Assembly (NCBI GenBank): GCA_900752545.1
Contig: CAADVS010000030.1
Coordinates: forward strand, 1-31,173
Source of the DNA: an uncultured Collinsella sp.
GTDB taxonomy: Bacteria > Actinomycetota > Coriobacteriia > Coriobacteriales > Coriobacteriaceae
Length of the DNA: 31,173 nucleotides
Direction: 5' to 3'
Each line of letters opens with the position of its first letter. The first letter of the stretch is position 1. The position numbers and the translations under genes were made by a program. The notes below the pieces were generated by a model that saw nothing but the letters and a program-made list of their open reading frames with translations, had not been told where the DNA came from and ran no database searches. Of the stretch, positions 1 to 6,799 are shown one piece after another.

Positions 1-53
1 GATTGAAGGGCCTGACGCCGGAGGAGTTCCGGAACCAGGCCCTTGCGGCGTAG
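1..53 (+). CDS. IS3-family transposase (OrfB), C-terminal tail only
   Basis: The frame from position 3 reads LKGLTPEEFRNQALAA and then a stop. This is the typical last stretch of the integrase-core OrfB of IS3-family elements (the conserved LkGLTPxEFR tail after the DDE domain). Everything upstream, including the catalytic residues, lies outside the window, so it cannot be judged whether the element is intact. A terminal inverted repeat follows 14 bases after the stop, which supports the reading. Family level is fairly secure; the subgroup (IS150 or IS51 type) is a guess from the end sequence. Confidence 0.8.
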   Translation, partial: LKGLTPEEFRNQALAA

Positions 54-67
54 TCGCTATTTATTCA

Positions 68-91
68 GTCCAAGTTTCGGGGCGCAGTTCA
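68..91. mobile_element. Right terminal inverted repeat of the IS3-family element
   Basis: Read outward-in on the minus strand this end starts TGAACTGCGCCCCGAAAC and continues to TTGGAC. That matches the general pattern of IS3-family ends (TG, then ACTGC, CCCC, AA and TTGGAC). It lies just downstream of the transposase stop, where the right end should be. The element boundary is therefore placed at 91. The left end and target duplication are outside the window. Confidence 0.7.
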
Positions 92-112
92 CTGTCCCCC
101 TTGCGGTGGTTA
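92..112. repeat. Half of a GGGGAC-core hairpin repeat, cut by the insertion sequence
   Basis: On the minus strand this reads AACCACCGCAAGGGGGACAG. It is nearly identical to the left arm and loop start of the complete hairpin at 7892-7933 (AACCACCACAAAGGGGACAG). The matching right arm is absent because the insertion-sequence end begins at 91. The complete hairpin probably served as terminator for the glycosyltransferase gene ending at 122. The similarity is directly visible; disruption by insertion is inferred. Confidence 0.55.
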
Positions 113-121
113 TGGTGGTGG

Positions 122-1417
122 TTATTTGGCGCCTTGCATGACCTCGTCAAGGGTAACGTTGACGGCGTGCTGCGTCGGGACCCAGTCGACCTTCAGGAAC
201 AGCGCTGCCACCGTGATGGGGATATAGCTGAACATAAAGATCGGGAAGGTAAACAGGTTGGTCACCAGACGCCACTTTTGCGCGCAGTGAATATGCTTGT
301 ACTCAAAGATGGTCGTAAGCAGCGCCAGGATAAAGAAAGTCTGATACATCATGGCGAAGGTCATAATGAGCGAGGCGGCACACGCCTGCATCTCGACTTC
401 GGTAGCCAAGAAGCCATGCGAAAGGCCGCCCACGATGAGGAACGTGGCATTGGCGAGCATCGAGATCAGCGAAAGCAGCATACCCGGCGCGATGGTCATA
501 AACATGTCGTAGGCGGCAAAGCGGCGATAGCGGAACATCGACTTGACCAGATGCTTGCCGTAGGTAAAGAACACCTGGTAGAAGCCCTTAGTCCAACGCA
601 TACGCTGCTTCCAGGAAGCTTTAAACGTCACGGGCTGTTCGTCAAAGAACTCCGCCGGCGCATAGCCAATGCGAATGCCGTGAATGGCGCAGAACGTGGT
701 GAACTGAATATCCTCGGTCAGCGTGTGGAACTGCCAACCGTGCATACCCTCGATAACACTGGCGGAGATGAGGTAGCCCGAACCCGAGACGGCGCAAGAC
801 GTCTTGCAGATGTTGCGCGCGTTGTTGAGAAAGCGTGCCTCACGCAGATACCAGGTGGCATTAGCTGCCGAGACCCACGAGCTGCCGAAGTTCTTGGAGT
901 TGCGATAGCTCGTGACCACATGGAAACCCTGGTCAAAGGCATCGTTCATCTTAGACACGTAATCGCGGGAGATAACGTTGTCGGCATCGAAGATGAAGTA
1001 GCCCTCAAACGTGTCGGGATACTCGTTAAGGATACGGTCGAAACCAAAGTCCATGACCCAGCTCTTGCCCTTACGGGCCAGGTCATTGCGCTCGTAAACA
1101 ATGGCACCGGCCTCGCGCGCAAGCTGCGCCGTGTTGTCGGTGCAGGCGTCGGCGACGACGAAGACCTCGATAAGCTCGGACGGATAGTCCTGATCCTTGA
1201 TGGAGCGTACGAGGTTGGCGATCACGGCTTCCTCGTTATGCGCCGCGATAAAGAACGCATAGCGGTGGAGTTTTTTGGCCTTGGGAGGCGCGACCTCGCC
1301 ACGAAGAGCACCGATGACAAAGAAGACCACCTGGTACAGAAAGCAGACCGTGAGCAGCGTGACGACAATCTGGTTGAAGATCACGATGGGTGTGTTGGTT
1401 TGTAAAAAGGCGAGCAT
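122..1417 (-). CDS. Membrane-bound family 2 glycosyltransferase
   Basis: The 431-residue product is a processive-type GT2 glycosyltransferase that probably makes or extends an envelope or extracellular polysaccharide at the cytoplasmic face of the membrane. Visible motifs in order: an N-terminal membrane segment (about 13-37), the nucleotide-binding start FFIAAHNEE (55-63), VADACTDNT (88-96), the metal-binding DADN (144-147), TED (234-236, general base region) and QRMRW (271-275, the QxxRW acceptor/product motif). Three or four hydrophobic segments follow between about 305 and 410. This order resembles IcaA/BcsA-like enzymes without PilZ or cyclase domains. The sugar and polymer cannot be told from sequence. 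The ATG is preceded by a GGGAG ribosome-binding site. The gene stands alone 82 bases downstream of rluD, and its presumed terminator was interrupted by the insertion sequence at the left edge. Confidence 0.85.
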   Translation of the reverse strand: MLAFLQTNTPIVIFNQIVVTLLTVCFLYQVVFFVIGALRGEVAPPKAKKLHRYAFFIAAHNEEAVIANLVRSIKDQDYPSELIEVFVVADACTDNTAQLAREAGAIVYERNDLARKGKSWVMDFGFDRILNEYPDTFEGYFIFDADNVISRDYVSKMNDAFDQGFHVVTSYRNSKNFGSSWVSAANATWYLREARFLNNARNICKTSCAVSGSGYLISASVIEGMHGWQFHTLTEDIQFTTFCAIHGIRIGYAPAEFFDEQPVTFKASWKQRMRWTKGFYQVFFTYGKHLVKSMFRYRRFAAYDMFMTIAPGMLLSLISMLANATFLIVGGLSHGFLATEVEMQACAASLIMTFAMMYQTFFILALLTTIFEYKHIHCAQKWRLVTNLFTFPIFMFSYIPITVAALFLKVDWVPTQHAVNVTLDEVMQGAK

Positions 1418-1499
1418 GCAGGCTCCCGAGAACGCATTACGTAAACAAACGTATATCTTACCGCAGGCTTACCGAGTTCAAGAAACCACCTAATACTGG

Positions 1500-2513
1500 C
1501 TAGGCTTCGAGCAGACCGAGCTGCGGAACGATTTCGTCGCCGGCAGCGGTGCGTCCAAGCGAGCGCGGGGCCAGGTCGTCAAGAACCGCAGCGAGATCCC
1601 ACGGCAGCTCGTCGCGGCACTCGATGCGCTCGCCCGTCACGGGATGGTCGAACGCCACGCGCCAGGAATGAAGGAACTGCCTGGTCAGACCCTGATCGGC
1701 ACGCGCATCGCACTTACCGTAGAGCGGGTCGCCCACGCAGGCATGGTTGATATGGCGCATATGCACACGAATCTGATGCGTGCGGCCGGTAAACAGATGG
1801 CACTCGACGAGCGTATAGCCGTCGTCAAAGCGCGTGGAATCAAAGCGCTCGAGCACCTTGAAAGTCGTGATGGCCTGGCGCGCAAAGGGGTCATCGGAAA
1901 CCGCCATCTTCATGCGGTCGCGCGTCGATCGGGCAATACCGGTGTTGATAGTGCCCTCGTCCATGGCGATGTGACCGTGAACGAGCGTGATATAGCGACG
2001 GTCGAGCGTGCGCGTGCGGATAAGATTTTGAAGCGCGCGCTGGGTGTCGTCGTCCTTTGCCGCAAGCATAAGGCCCGAGGTATCGCGATCCAGGCGATGC
2101 ACGATGCCGGGGCGGTCCTCACCCTGCACGGTACCAAGATGATCGATGCCGCAGTGATAGACCAGGGCATTCGCGAGCGTACCGCTCTCATGGCCATGCG
2201 CAGGATGGCACACCAGGCCGCGCTGCTTGGAGAGCACGATAAGGTAGTCGTCCTCATAGCGAATGTCGAGCGGGATGGCCTCGGGAATCACATCGGTCGG
2301 ATCGTGCGGCTCGGGCAAGTCGACCGAGATGCGGTCGCCGGCGCGCACGGCATACTTTTTTGACAGGCAGGTCTCGCCGTTGACGGCAACGGCACCGCCC
2401 TCGATCAGATGCGCACAGGCAGAGCGCGTGGGACAGCCATCGTTGGCGCCCAGATAGGCGTCGAGACGCTGACCAGCGGAATCGTCGGCAACGAGAATAT
2501 GGATGTCGGCCAT
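1500..2513 (-). CDS. rluD: RluA/RluD-family 23S rRNA pseudouridine synthase
   Basis: The 337-residue protein converts specific uridines of large-subunit rRNA to pseudouridine. It has an N-terminal S4-like RNA-binding domain (about 15-70, QRLDAYL to GDRISVDLPEP). The RluA catalytic domain follows, with the signature HRLDRDTSGL (139-148) in which D142 is the expected catalytic aspartate, then GRTHQIRVHM and DPLYG. Length and order fit the RluD/YlyB group. Its start codon shares one base with the lspA stop (TAATG), so translation is probably coupled to lspA. The lspA-rluD pair is a common arrangement in Gram-positive bacteria. Exact target uridines cannot be assigned without comparison, so the symbol denotes the subfamily. 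Confidence 0.88.
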   Translation of the reverse strand: MADIHILVADDSAGQRLDAYLGANDGCPTRSACAHLIEGGAVAVNGETCLSKKYAVRAGDRISVDLPEPHDPTDVIPEAIPLDIRYEDDYLIVLSKQRGLVCHPAHGHESGTLANALVYHCGIDHLGTVQGEDRPGIVHRLDRDTSGLMLAAKDDDTQRALQNLIRTRTLDRRYITLVHGHIAMDEGTINTGIARSTRDRMKMAVSDDPFARQAITTFKVLERFDSTRFDDGYTLVECHLFTGRTHQIRVHMRHINHACVGDPLYGKCDARADQGLTRQFLHSWRVAFDHPVTGERIECRDELPWDLAAVLDDLAPRSLGRTAAGDEIVPQLGLLEA

Positions 2514-3112
2514 TAACGCTCATTCCTTTCGCGAATCTTGCGGGCACGCTCCCCACGCTGCTTGGCTTTGCATTTGGCGCGAGCCTCATCACGAGCGTTG
2601 AGTTCGGCGGTCGCATCGACCTCGCGAGCGGCGGGGCTCAAGAACATGTAACCGATGAGCGCCAGCACGACGCCGACCGTAATGCCGATATCGGCCACAT
2701 TAAAAACGGGGAAGTCGATGAAGGTGGTGGCAATAAAATCGGTCACGAAGCCAAAGGCTAGGCGGTCAATCGCATTGCCGATGGCGCCGCCCGCAACCAT
2801 AGCCATGCCCACAACCTCAAGACGAGCGAGCTGAGGCGCACGGAGCAAGTACACGGCAATGGCGACAATGACCGCAAGCGCCAGCACAGCAAACGCTATG
2901 CCATGCCCTTCGCCCATGCTAAAGGCAGCACCGATGTTGCGAACAAACACGAAATCGATCACGCCGGGGATAACGGTCATATGCAGGGCATCGCCCACGG
3001 CACGAACTGCAAGCTTGGTAAGCTGGTCAACAAGCAGCACAACAAGCGCTACCCCACCAGCAACACCTAACCGCCAACGCAAAGGCGGCGTCATATCCGC
3101 ACCACGACCCAA
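2513..3112 (-). CDS. lspA: Lipoprotein signal peptidase (signal peptidase II)
   Basis: LspA is the membrane aspartyl protease that removes signal peptides from diacylglyceryl-prolipoproteins. Four hydrophobic segments are visible (about 16-33, 73-91, 98-112, 140-160). Family motifs are DQLTK (29-33), RNIGAAFS (58-65), GGAIGNAIDR (108-117, catalytic D116) and FNVADIGI (137-144, catalytic D141). A basic and acidic C-terminal tail of about 35 residues, ending RKIRERNER, extends beyond the usual core and makes the protein (199 residues) longer than the typical 150-170. The start is a TTG preceded by an AGGGGA ribosome-binding site; an in-frame ATG six codons later is an alternative. The stop overlaps the rluD start (TAATG). 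Confidence 0.92.
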   Translation of the reverse strand: MGRGADMTPPLRWRLGVAGGVALVVLLVDQLTKLAVRAVGDALHMTVIPGVIDFVFVRNIGAAFSMGEGHGIAFAVLALAVIVAIAVYLLRAPQLARLEVVGMAMVAGGAIGNAIDRLAFGFVTDFIATTFIDFPVFNVADIGITVGVVLALIGYMFLSPAAREVDATAELNARDEARAKCKAKQRGERARKIRERNER

Positions 3113-3232
3113 AGAAATCCCCTACCCTCAAAACAATCGAATTACGTTTAACGCAAGTAACCATCTTATAGTGACAAACGCCAAACACGCAGCATATCCA
3201 CCAACGCTAGCGAAATAATCAGCATAAAACGA

Positions 3233-3263
3233 AAGCGACATTCCGAAAAACAGAATGCCGCTT
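3233..3263 (-). terminator. Hairpin with U run, possible terminator between ileS and lspA
   Basis: On the minus strand AAGCGGCATTC pairs with GAATGTCGCTT (11 pairs, one G-U, loop of 9), and TTTCGTTTTATG follows. The fold and modest U run suit a Rho-independent terminator for transcripts coming from ileS. If so, lspA-rluD needs a promoter between 3113 and 3230, where I find no convincing -35/-10 pair. About 397 bases (3113-3509) hold no credible gene, only this hairpin and the next three elements. Confidence 0.45.
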
Positions 3264-3277
3264 GAATATGACACAGG

Positions 3278-3333
3278 TAGTCGTTGGGGACGTTCTTGTT
3301 TGACTAGTCGTTTAAGAACGTCCCCAACGACTA
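3278..3333. repeat. Long perfect palindrome with GGGGAC core (REP-like element)
   Basis: Two 20-base arms (3278-3297 and 3314-3333) are perfect reverse complements around a 16-base loop. Each arm contains TTGGGGACGTTCTT. The sequence GTAG starts at 3277, as in REP elements, where a tetranucleotide flanks the stem. The loop repeats TAGTCGTT (3305-3312), which could replace the outer arm base in pairing with AACGACTA, so two folds are possible. It resembles palindromes spread by REP-associated tyrosine transposases. That is inference: no transposase is in the window and copy number in the genome is unknown. Confidence 0.7.
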
Positions 3334-3371
3334 GGTCCATAGAAACGCCGCATTACCGTCGCCAACAGCGA

Positions 3372-3469
3372 AAACGTCCCTAAGCGAGCAAGGTGACGTG
3401 AAAAAGGAGGGAAGCGTACTTTGGTACGCGACCGACGATTGAACGTCAGATTGCCGCTTAGGGGCGTTT
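3372..3469. ncRNA. Three-helix structured element of unknown identity, possibly a structured RNA
   Basis: The sequence folds into a nested, nearly continuous rod. The outer stem 3372-3386/3455-3469 has 15 pairs with one G-U in the plus-strand reading. A bulged A3387 follows, then GCAA/TTGC (3388-3391/3451-3454), a GG/GA internal loop, and TGACGT/ACGTCA (3394-3399/3443-3448). A large asymmetric internal loop comes next (GAAAAAGGAGGGAA against GACCGACGATTGA). The apical hairpin GCGTAC-TTTG-GTACGC lies at 3414-3429. So much consistent pairing is unlikely by chance. It could be a structured RNA on either strand or a mobile palindromic element. I do not recognise the family with confidence and cannot fix the strand. 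It lies in the ileS-lspA gap. Confidence 0.6.
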
Positions 3470-3478
3470 GCAGCGTCG

Positions 3479-3513
3479 GTAGGTTACGGCGTTCTACGAA
3501 CGCCGTAACCTAC
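3479..3513. repeat. 16-bp perfect palindrome overlapping the ileS stop codon
   Basis: GTAGGTTACGGCGTTC (3479-3494) and its exact reverse complement (3498-3513) are separated by only TAC. The ileS stop codon (complement of 3510-3512) lies inside the right arm. No U run follows on either strand, so it is not a standard Rho-independent terminator. It may protect the ileS mRNA 3' end, or be another inserted palindromic repeat that now supplies the stop. Confidence 0.65.
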
Positions 3514-6311
3514 AGCGCATCAGCGCAGCGCTTACAGATATGCGCGTGGCCGTTGTACTCGCCGACGGTGGTGCGATAGTTCCAGCAACGGTCGCAGCAC
3601 TCGCCCTCGGCAGCCTCAATAGCAACAGAAAGCTCCTCGCCCTGGGTCAGCTCAACATCGGAGACGATGTAGAACTCGGCCAGGTCGACGGCTTTGTCGC
3701 CGGTCAACAGCGCATACATCTCGGCGGGAACGACCGCCTTGACGCGAACCTGCTGGCTCTTGGTGAAGGTGCCGGCAGAACGGGCATCCTCAAGGGCCTT
3801 GGTCACGGCGCTACGGAGCTCGAGCGAAGCCTCGAGCACGCCCTCAAACTCATTGGCCTCGTCGACCGTGATAGGCGACTTGTACCAATCGAGCAGCGCG
3901 GCGTACTTCTGGTGATCGACGCAGCCGGCGGGCGCATAGGCCATGGCCTCGTCGACGGTGTAGGACAAGATCGGCTGCAGATCGCGCATGAGCATCGAGA
4001 AGAGCTCGGCGAGCACGGTCTGAGCGCTGCGGCGCTCGAGCGAGCCGGGCTTCTCGCAGTACAGACGATCCTTCAGGGCGTCGAGGTACACGTTGGAGAG
4101 CTCGGTAACCACAAAGTCGTAAAGCGCACGGTAGGCGCGCGGGAACTCGTAGCAGGAGTAAGCGTCGTCGACCTCGGCCTGGACCTGGGTCAGGCGGGCA
4201 ACCATGAGCTTGTCGAGCGGCAACAGGTCGGCAAAGGCGACGCCATCGGTCTCGGGCTCAAACTGACCCTCGAGCTCGGAGAGCAGGAAGCGCAGCGTGT
4301 TACGGAAGCGACGGTAGGCATCGGACGTACGAGCGAGAATCTCGTGGTCGATGGAAACATCGGAGCTGGTGTCGACGGAGGCAACCCACAGGCGGATGAT
4401 GTCGGCGCCCATCTCGTCGCAGACCTTATTAGGGTCGATGACGTTGCCGAGCGACTTGGACATCTTGCGGCCCTGGCCATCGAGCGTGAAGCCCTGCGAA
4501 ACGACCGCCTTGTACGGGGCGTGGCCATTGGCACCCACCGAGGTAAGCAGCGAGCTCTGGAACCAACCACGGTGCTGGTCGGAGCCCTCGAGGTACACGT
4601 CCGCCGGGTACTCCAGCTCGGGGCGGTACTCGCAGACGGCCTTCCAAGACACGCCGGAGTCCCACCACACGTCGAGGATGTCCTTATCGGCCTTGAGGTG
4701 ATGGCCACCGCACTTGGGGCAGACGCAGGCCTCGCCTAAGTAGCTCTCGGGGGCATCGGTGAACCAGGCGTCGGAGCCCTTCTCGTGGAAGAGCTTGATG
4801 ACGGCGTCTAGCGTGGCATCGTTCATGACCTTCTCGCCGCAGTCGGCGCAGGTGTAGCTGGGGATAGGCACGCCCCAGTTGCGCTGACGGCTGATGCACC
4901 AGTCGGGACGCTGCTCGACCATGGCACCGATGCGGTTGGCCGCGTGGGCCGGATACCACTTGACGTTCTCGCGGACCTCTTTGCCAGCCTGCTCGCGCAA
5001 ACCGGTCTTGTCCATCGAGACAAACCACTGGTCAGTAGCACGGAAGAGCACCGGGTGCTTGCAGCGCCAGCAGTGCGGATAGCTGTGCGTGATCTTCTTC
5101 TCGAGAACCAGGGTGCCGCGCTCGCGCAGGAACTCGATGATATGCGGGTTGGCCTCATCGGTATCCATACCGCTGAAGGGACCACCGGTGCCAAACTCCT
5201 CGCCGGTGTAGAACTTGCCGTCGTCATCGACCGGCATGCAGATGTCAGTGATGCCCTCCTTGAGGCAGGCGAAGTAGTCGTCGACGCCGTGGCCAGGCGA
5301 GTTGTGGACGATACCGGTACCGTCGTCGACACCGACGTAATCGGCCAGCAGCGCCACGCCCTCAACACCGTCAAAGATCGGCTGCTTGTAGTGGATGTGG
5401 TGGAAGGTCTCAGCGGGAACCACATAGGGCTTGCCGGCGACCATAACCGGGGTGTACTCCCAGCCAAACTCCTCGCAGCACTTGGGAGCCAGGTCCTCGA
5501 GCATGACCTCGGCACGGCCATCGTGCTCAACGGCGACATAGGCGGCGCCGGGCTTAAGGGAAACGGCCTGGTCAGAGGGGATGGTCCACGGCGTGGTCGT
5601 CCAGATGATAAAGTCGACCGGGCCGTCGAAGTTCTCGAGGCCGGCGGGCTTGGAGGTCATCTCAAAGCGCACGAAGATGGAGGGGCTCGTCTCGTCGGAG
5701 TACTCAATCTCGGCCTCGGCCAGCGCGGTGTGGCAGTGCCTGCACCAGTGAACCGGCTTGTGGCCGCGATAGATCATGCCCTTATCGAACATGGCCTTGA
5801 AGACCTCGATGTCGGCGGCATCGTGCTGGTGATAGAGCGTCAGATAGGGGTTATCCCAGTCGCCGAGCACGCCCAGACGACGGAAACCGGCCTTCTGCAG
5901 CTCGATGTTCTCGACAGCGAACTTGTTGCAAAGCTCGCGGATCTTAGCCGTGGAGGTCTGGTTGAACTTCTCGGTGCCGAGCTTCTCCTCGACCTTATGC
6001 TCGATCGGCTGACCGTGGCAGTCCCAACCGGGGACATAGGGAACCTCATAGCCCTGCATCATCCAGTAACGGTTGATCATGTCCTTGGAGATCTTGTTCA
6101 TGGCGTGGCCGATGTGGATCGGGCCGTTGGCGTACGGAGGGCCGTCGTGCAGCACGAACTTCTTGTGACCCTCGTTCTTCTTTAGAACTTGCTCGTAGAC
6201 CTTGTTGTCCTGCCAGTCCTTAAGTCGCTTGGGCTCGGACTTGGAAAGACCGGCACGCATGGGAAATCCGGTTTTGGGCAGACTCATCGTCTGCTTGTAC
6301 TCGTTTGCCAC
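3510..6311 (-). CDS. ileS: Isoleucyl-tRNA synthetase
   Basis: IleS charges tRNA-Ile with isoleucine in the cytoplasm and edits misactivated valine. The 933-residue length is normal for the bacterial enzyme. The class I signature HIGH is at 66-69 (in PIHIGHAMN) and KMSKS is at 616-620. WWDSGVSW lies in the second half of the catalytic domain. The CP1 editing region contains TTTPWTIPS and GTGIVHNSPGHG, as expected. The C-terminus has a four-cysteine zinc site (C906-x2-C909 and C926-x2-C929). The ATG at 6311 is preceded by an AAAGGGG ribosome-binding site. Expression is controlled by the T-box leader immediately upstream. The stop codon sits inside the 3479-3513 palindrome. Confidence 0.97.
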   Translation of the reverse strand: MANEYKQTMSLPKTGFPMRAGLSKSEPKRLKDWQDNKVYEQVLKKNEGHKKFVLHDGPPYANGPIHIGHAMNKISKDMINRYWMMQGYEVPYVPGWDCHGQPIEHKVEEKLGTEKFNQTSTAKIRELCNKFAVENIELQKAGFRRLGVLGDWDNPYLTLYHQHDAADIEVFKAMFDKGMIYRGHKPVHWCRHCHTALAEAEIEYSDETSPSIFVRFEMTSKPAGLENFDGPVDFIIWTTTPWTIPSDQAVSLKPGAAYVAVEHDGRAEVMLEDLAPKCCEEFGWEYTPVMVAGKPYVVPAETFHHIHYKQPIFDGVEGVALLADYVGVDDGTGIVHNSPGHGVDDYFACLKEGITDICMPVDDDGKFYTGEEFGTGGPFSGMDTDEANPHIIEFLRERGTLVLEKKITHSYPHCWRCKHPVLFRATDQWFVSMDKTGLREQAGKEVRENVKWYPAHAANRIGAMVEQRPDWCISRQRNWGVPIPSYTCADCGEKVMNDATLDAVIKLFHEKGSDAWFTDAPESYLGEACVCPKCGGHHLKADKDILDVWWDSGVSWKAVCEYRPELEYPADVYLEGSDQHRGWFQSSLLTSVGANGHAPYKAVVSQGFTLDGQGRKMSKSLGNVIDPNKVCDEMGADIIRLWVASVDTSSDVSIDHEILARTSDAYRRFRNTLRFLLSELEGQFEPETDGVAFADLLPLDKLMVARLTQVQAEVDDAYSCYEFPRAYRALYDFVVTELSNVYLDALKDRLYCEKPGSLERRSAQTVLAELFSMLMRDLQPILSYTVDEAMAYAPAGCVDHQKYAALLDWYKSPITVDEANEFEGVLEASLELRSAVTKALEDARSAGTFTKSQQVRVKAVVPAEMYALLTGDKAVDLAEFYIVSDVELTQGEELSVAIEAAEGECCDRCWNYRTTVGEYNGHAHICKRCADAL

Positions 6312-6354
6312 GGTACCCCTTTCTTGTCATGGGCGCGCACGCCCTCTGGGCACC

Positions 6355-6393
6355 AAAAAAAAGCGCCCGTCCCTACAAGCTGGGACGAAGCGC
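6355..6393 (-). terminator. Regulated Rho-independent terminator of the ileS T-box
   Basis: On the minus strand CGTCCC pairs with GGGACG. The stem extends through a U-G pair, a bulged U and GCGC/GCGC, the loop is AGCTTGTA, and eight U follow (6362-6355). The loop-side CCCAGCTT (6384-6377) is exactly complementary to AAGCTGGG (6444-6437) at the antiterminator. The two pairings are mutually exclusive, as a T-box switch requires. Confidence 0.88.
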
Positions 6394-6652
6394 CACAAAA
6401 CGGGCAGTCTACCCGCAAAAGCTCTTCGTTTAACCACCCAGCTTAGATGCCCTCGCCCGCATATTCGCGCGCTCGCATCCGTTACTCGGCTGGTCTGTAT
6501 CGACGACCATCTCGGCGATGTCTACTAAGACGAACCTGCGCGGCACGTCCGTTGGGACCGCAGCTCCGGGGTGATTTTCATCGGTCGCATGCACGGGTTC
6601 TCAGCGCTCCCCGCTCTCTGTAGCATGCGGACGGCCGACTACTCGTCCCCAT
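6355..6652 (-). promoter_or_regulatory. Isoleucine-specific T-box riboswitch leader of ileS
   Basis: The transcript begins GGGGACGAGTAG (from 6650), typical of T-box stem I. CGCATGC pairs with GCATGCG, and between them lie the conserved AGAGAGC (6619-6613) and a TGAGAACCCG segment that form the tRNA-elbow-binding end. GGGG (6650-6647) can pair with CCCC (6571-6568), enclosing an internal loop with GATGAAAATCA. The specifier there is AUC (6575-6573), an isoleucine codon, matching the downstream gene. A stem II/III region follows (AGTAACGGATGCGAG). The tRNA-end-binding bulge is GGGTGGTTAAACG, with UGGU at 6436-6433 for the NCCA end. A terminator follows. Uncharged tRNA-Ile should favour antitermination and switch ileS on. 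The bulge is unusual because the ACC of canonical UGGNACC is missing. Confidence 0.92.
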
Positions 6653-6799
6653 CAACGCTTATGCGGAGTATGCTAGCACGTTCAGCGCCGGCGAAAAACC
6701 CTCAACACTGGTTTTATACGTTCGAAATTTCTCGCGGCTCTGGACCTTCTCTTGGAGCAAAATACCTGAAAGCACTTTATCGAACGAAAGAAGGTTGCT

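Noticed and set aside
101..1405. A 434-codon plus-strand open frame opposite the glycosyltransferase
   Set aside because: The minus-strand frame has the complete GT2 motif set; the plus frame has none and is rich in H, R, D and G.
3128..3340. A 70-codon minus-strand frame with a hydrophobic stretch in the ileS-lspA gap
   Set aside because: Its first codons are made by the GGGGAC palindrome and it crosses the hairpin at 3233-3263. No ribosome-binding site or family resemblance was found.
6553..6559. TGGGACC on the plus strand upstream of the dehydrogenase, resembling a T-box UGGNACC core
   Set aside because: The clear T-box architecture is on the opposite strand for ileS, and this heptamer lies within its stem I region. 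No stem I or terminator accompanies it on the plus strand.
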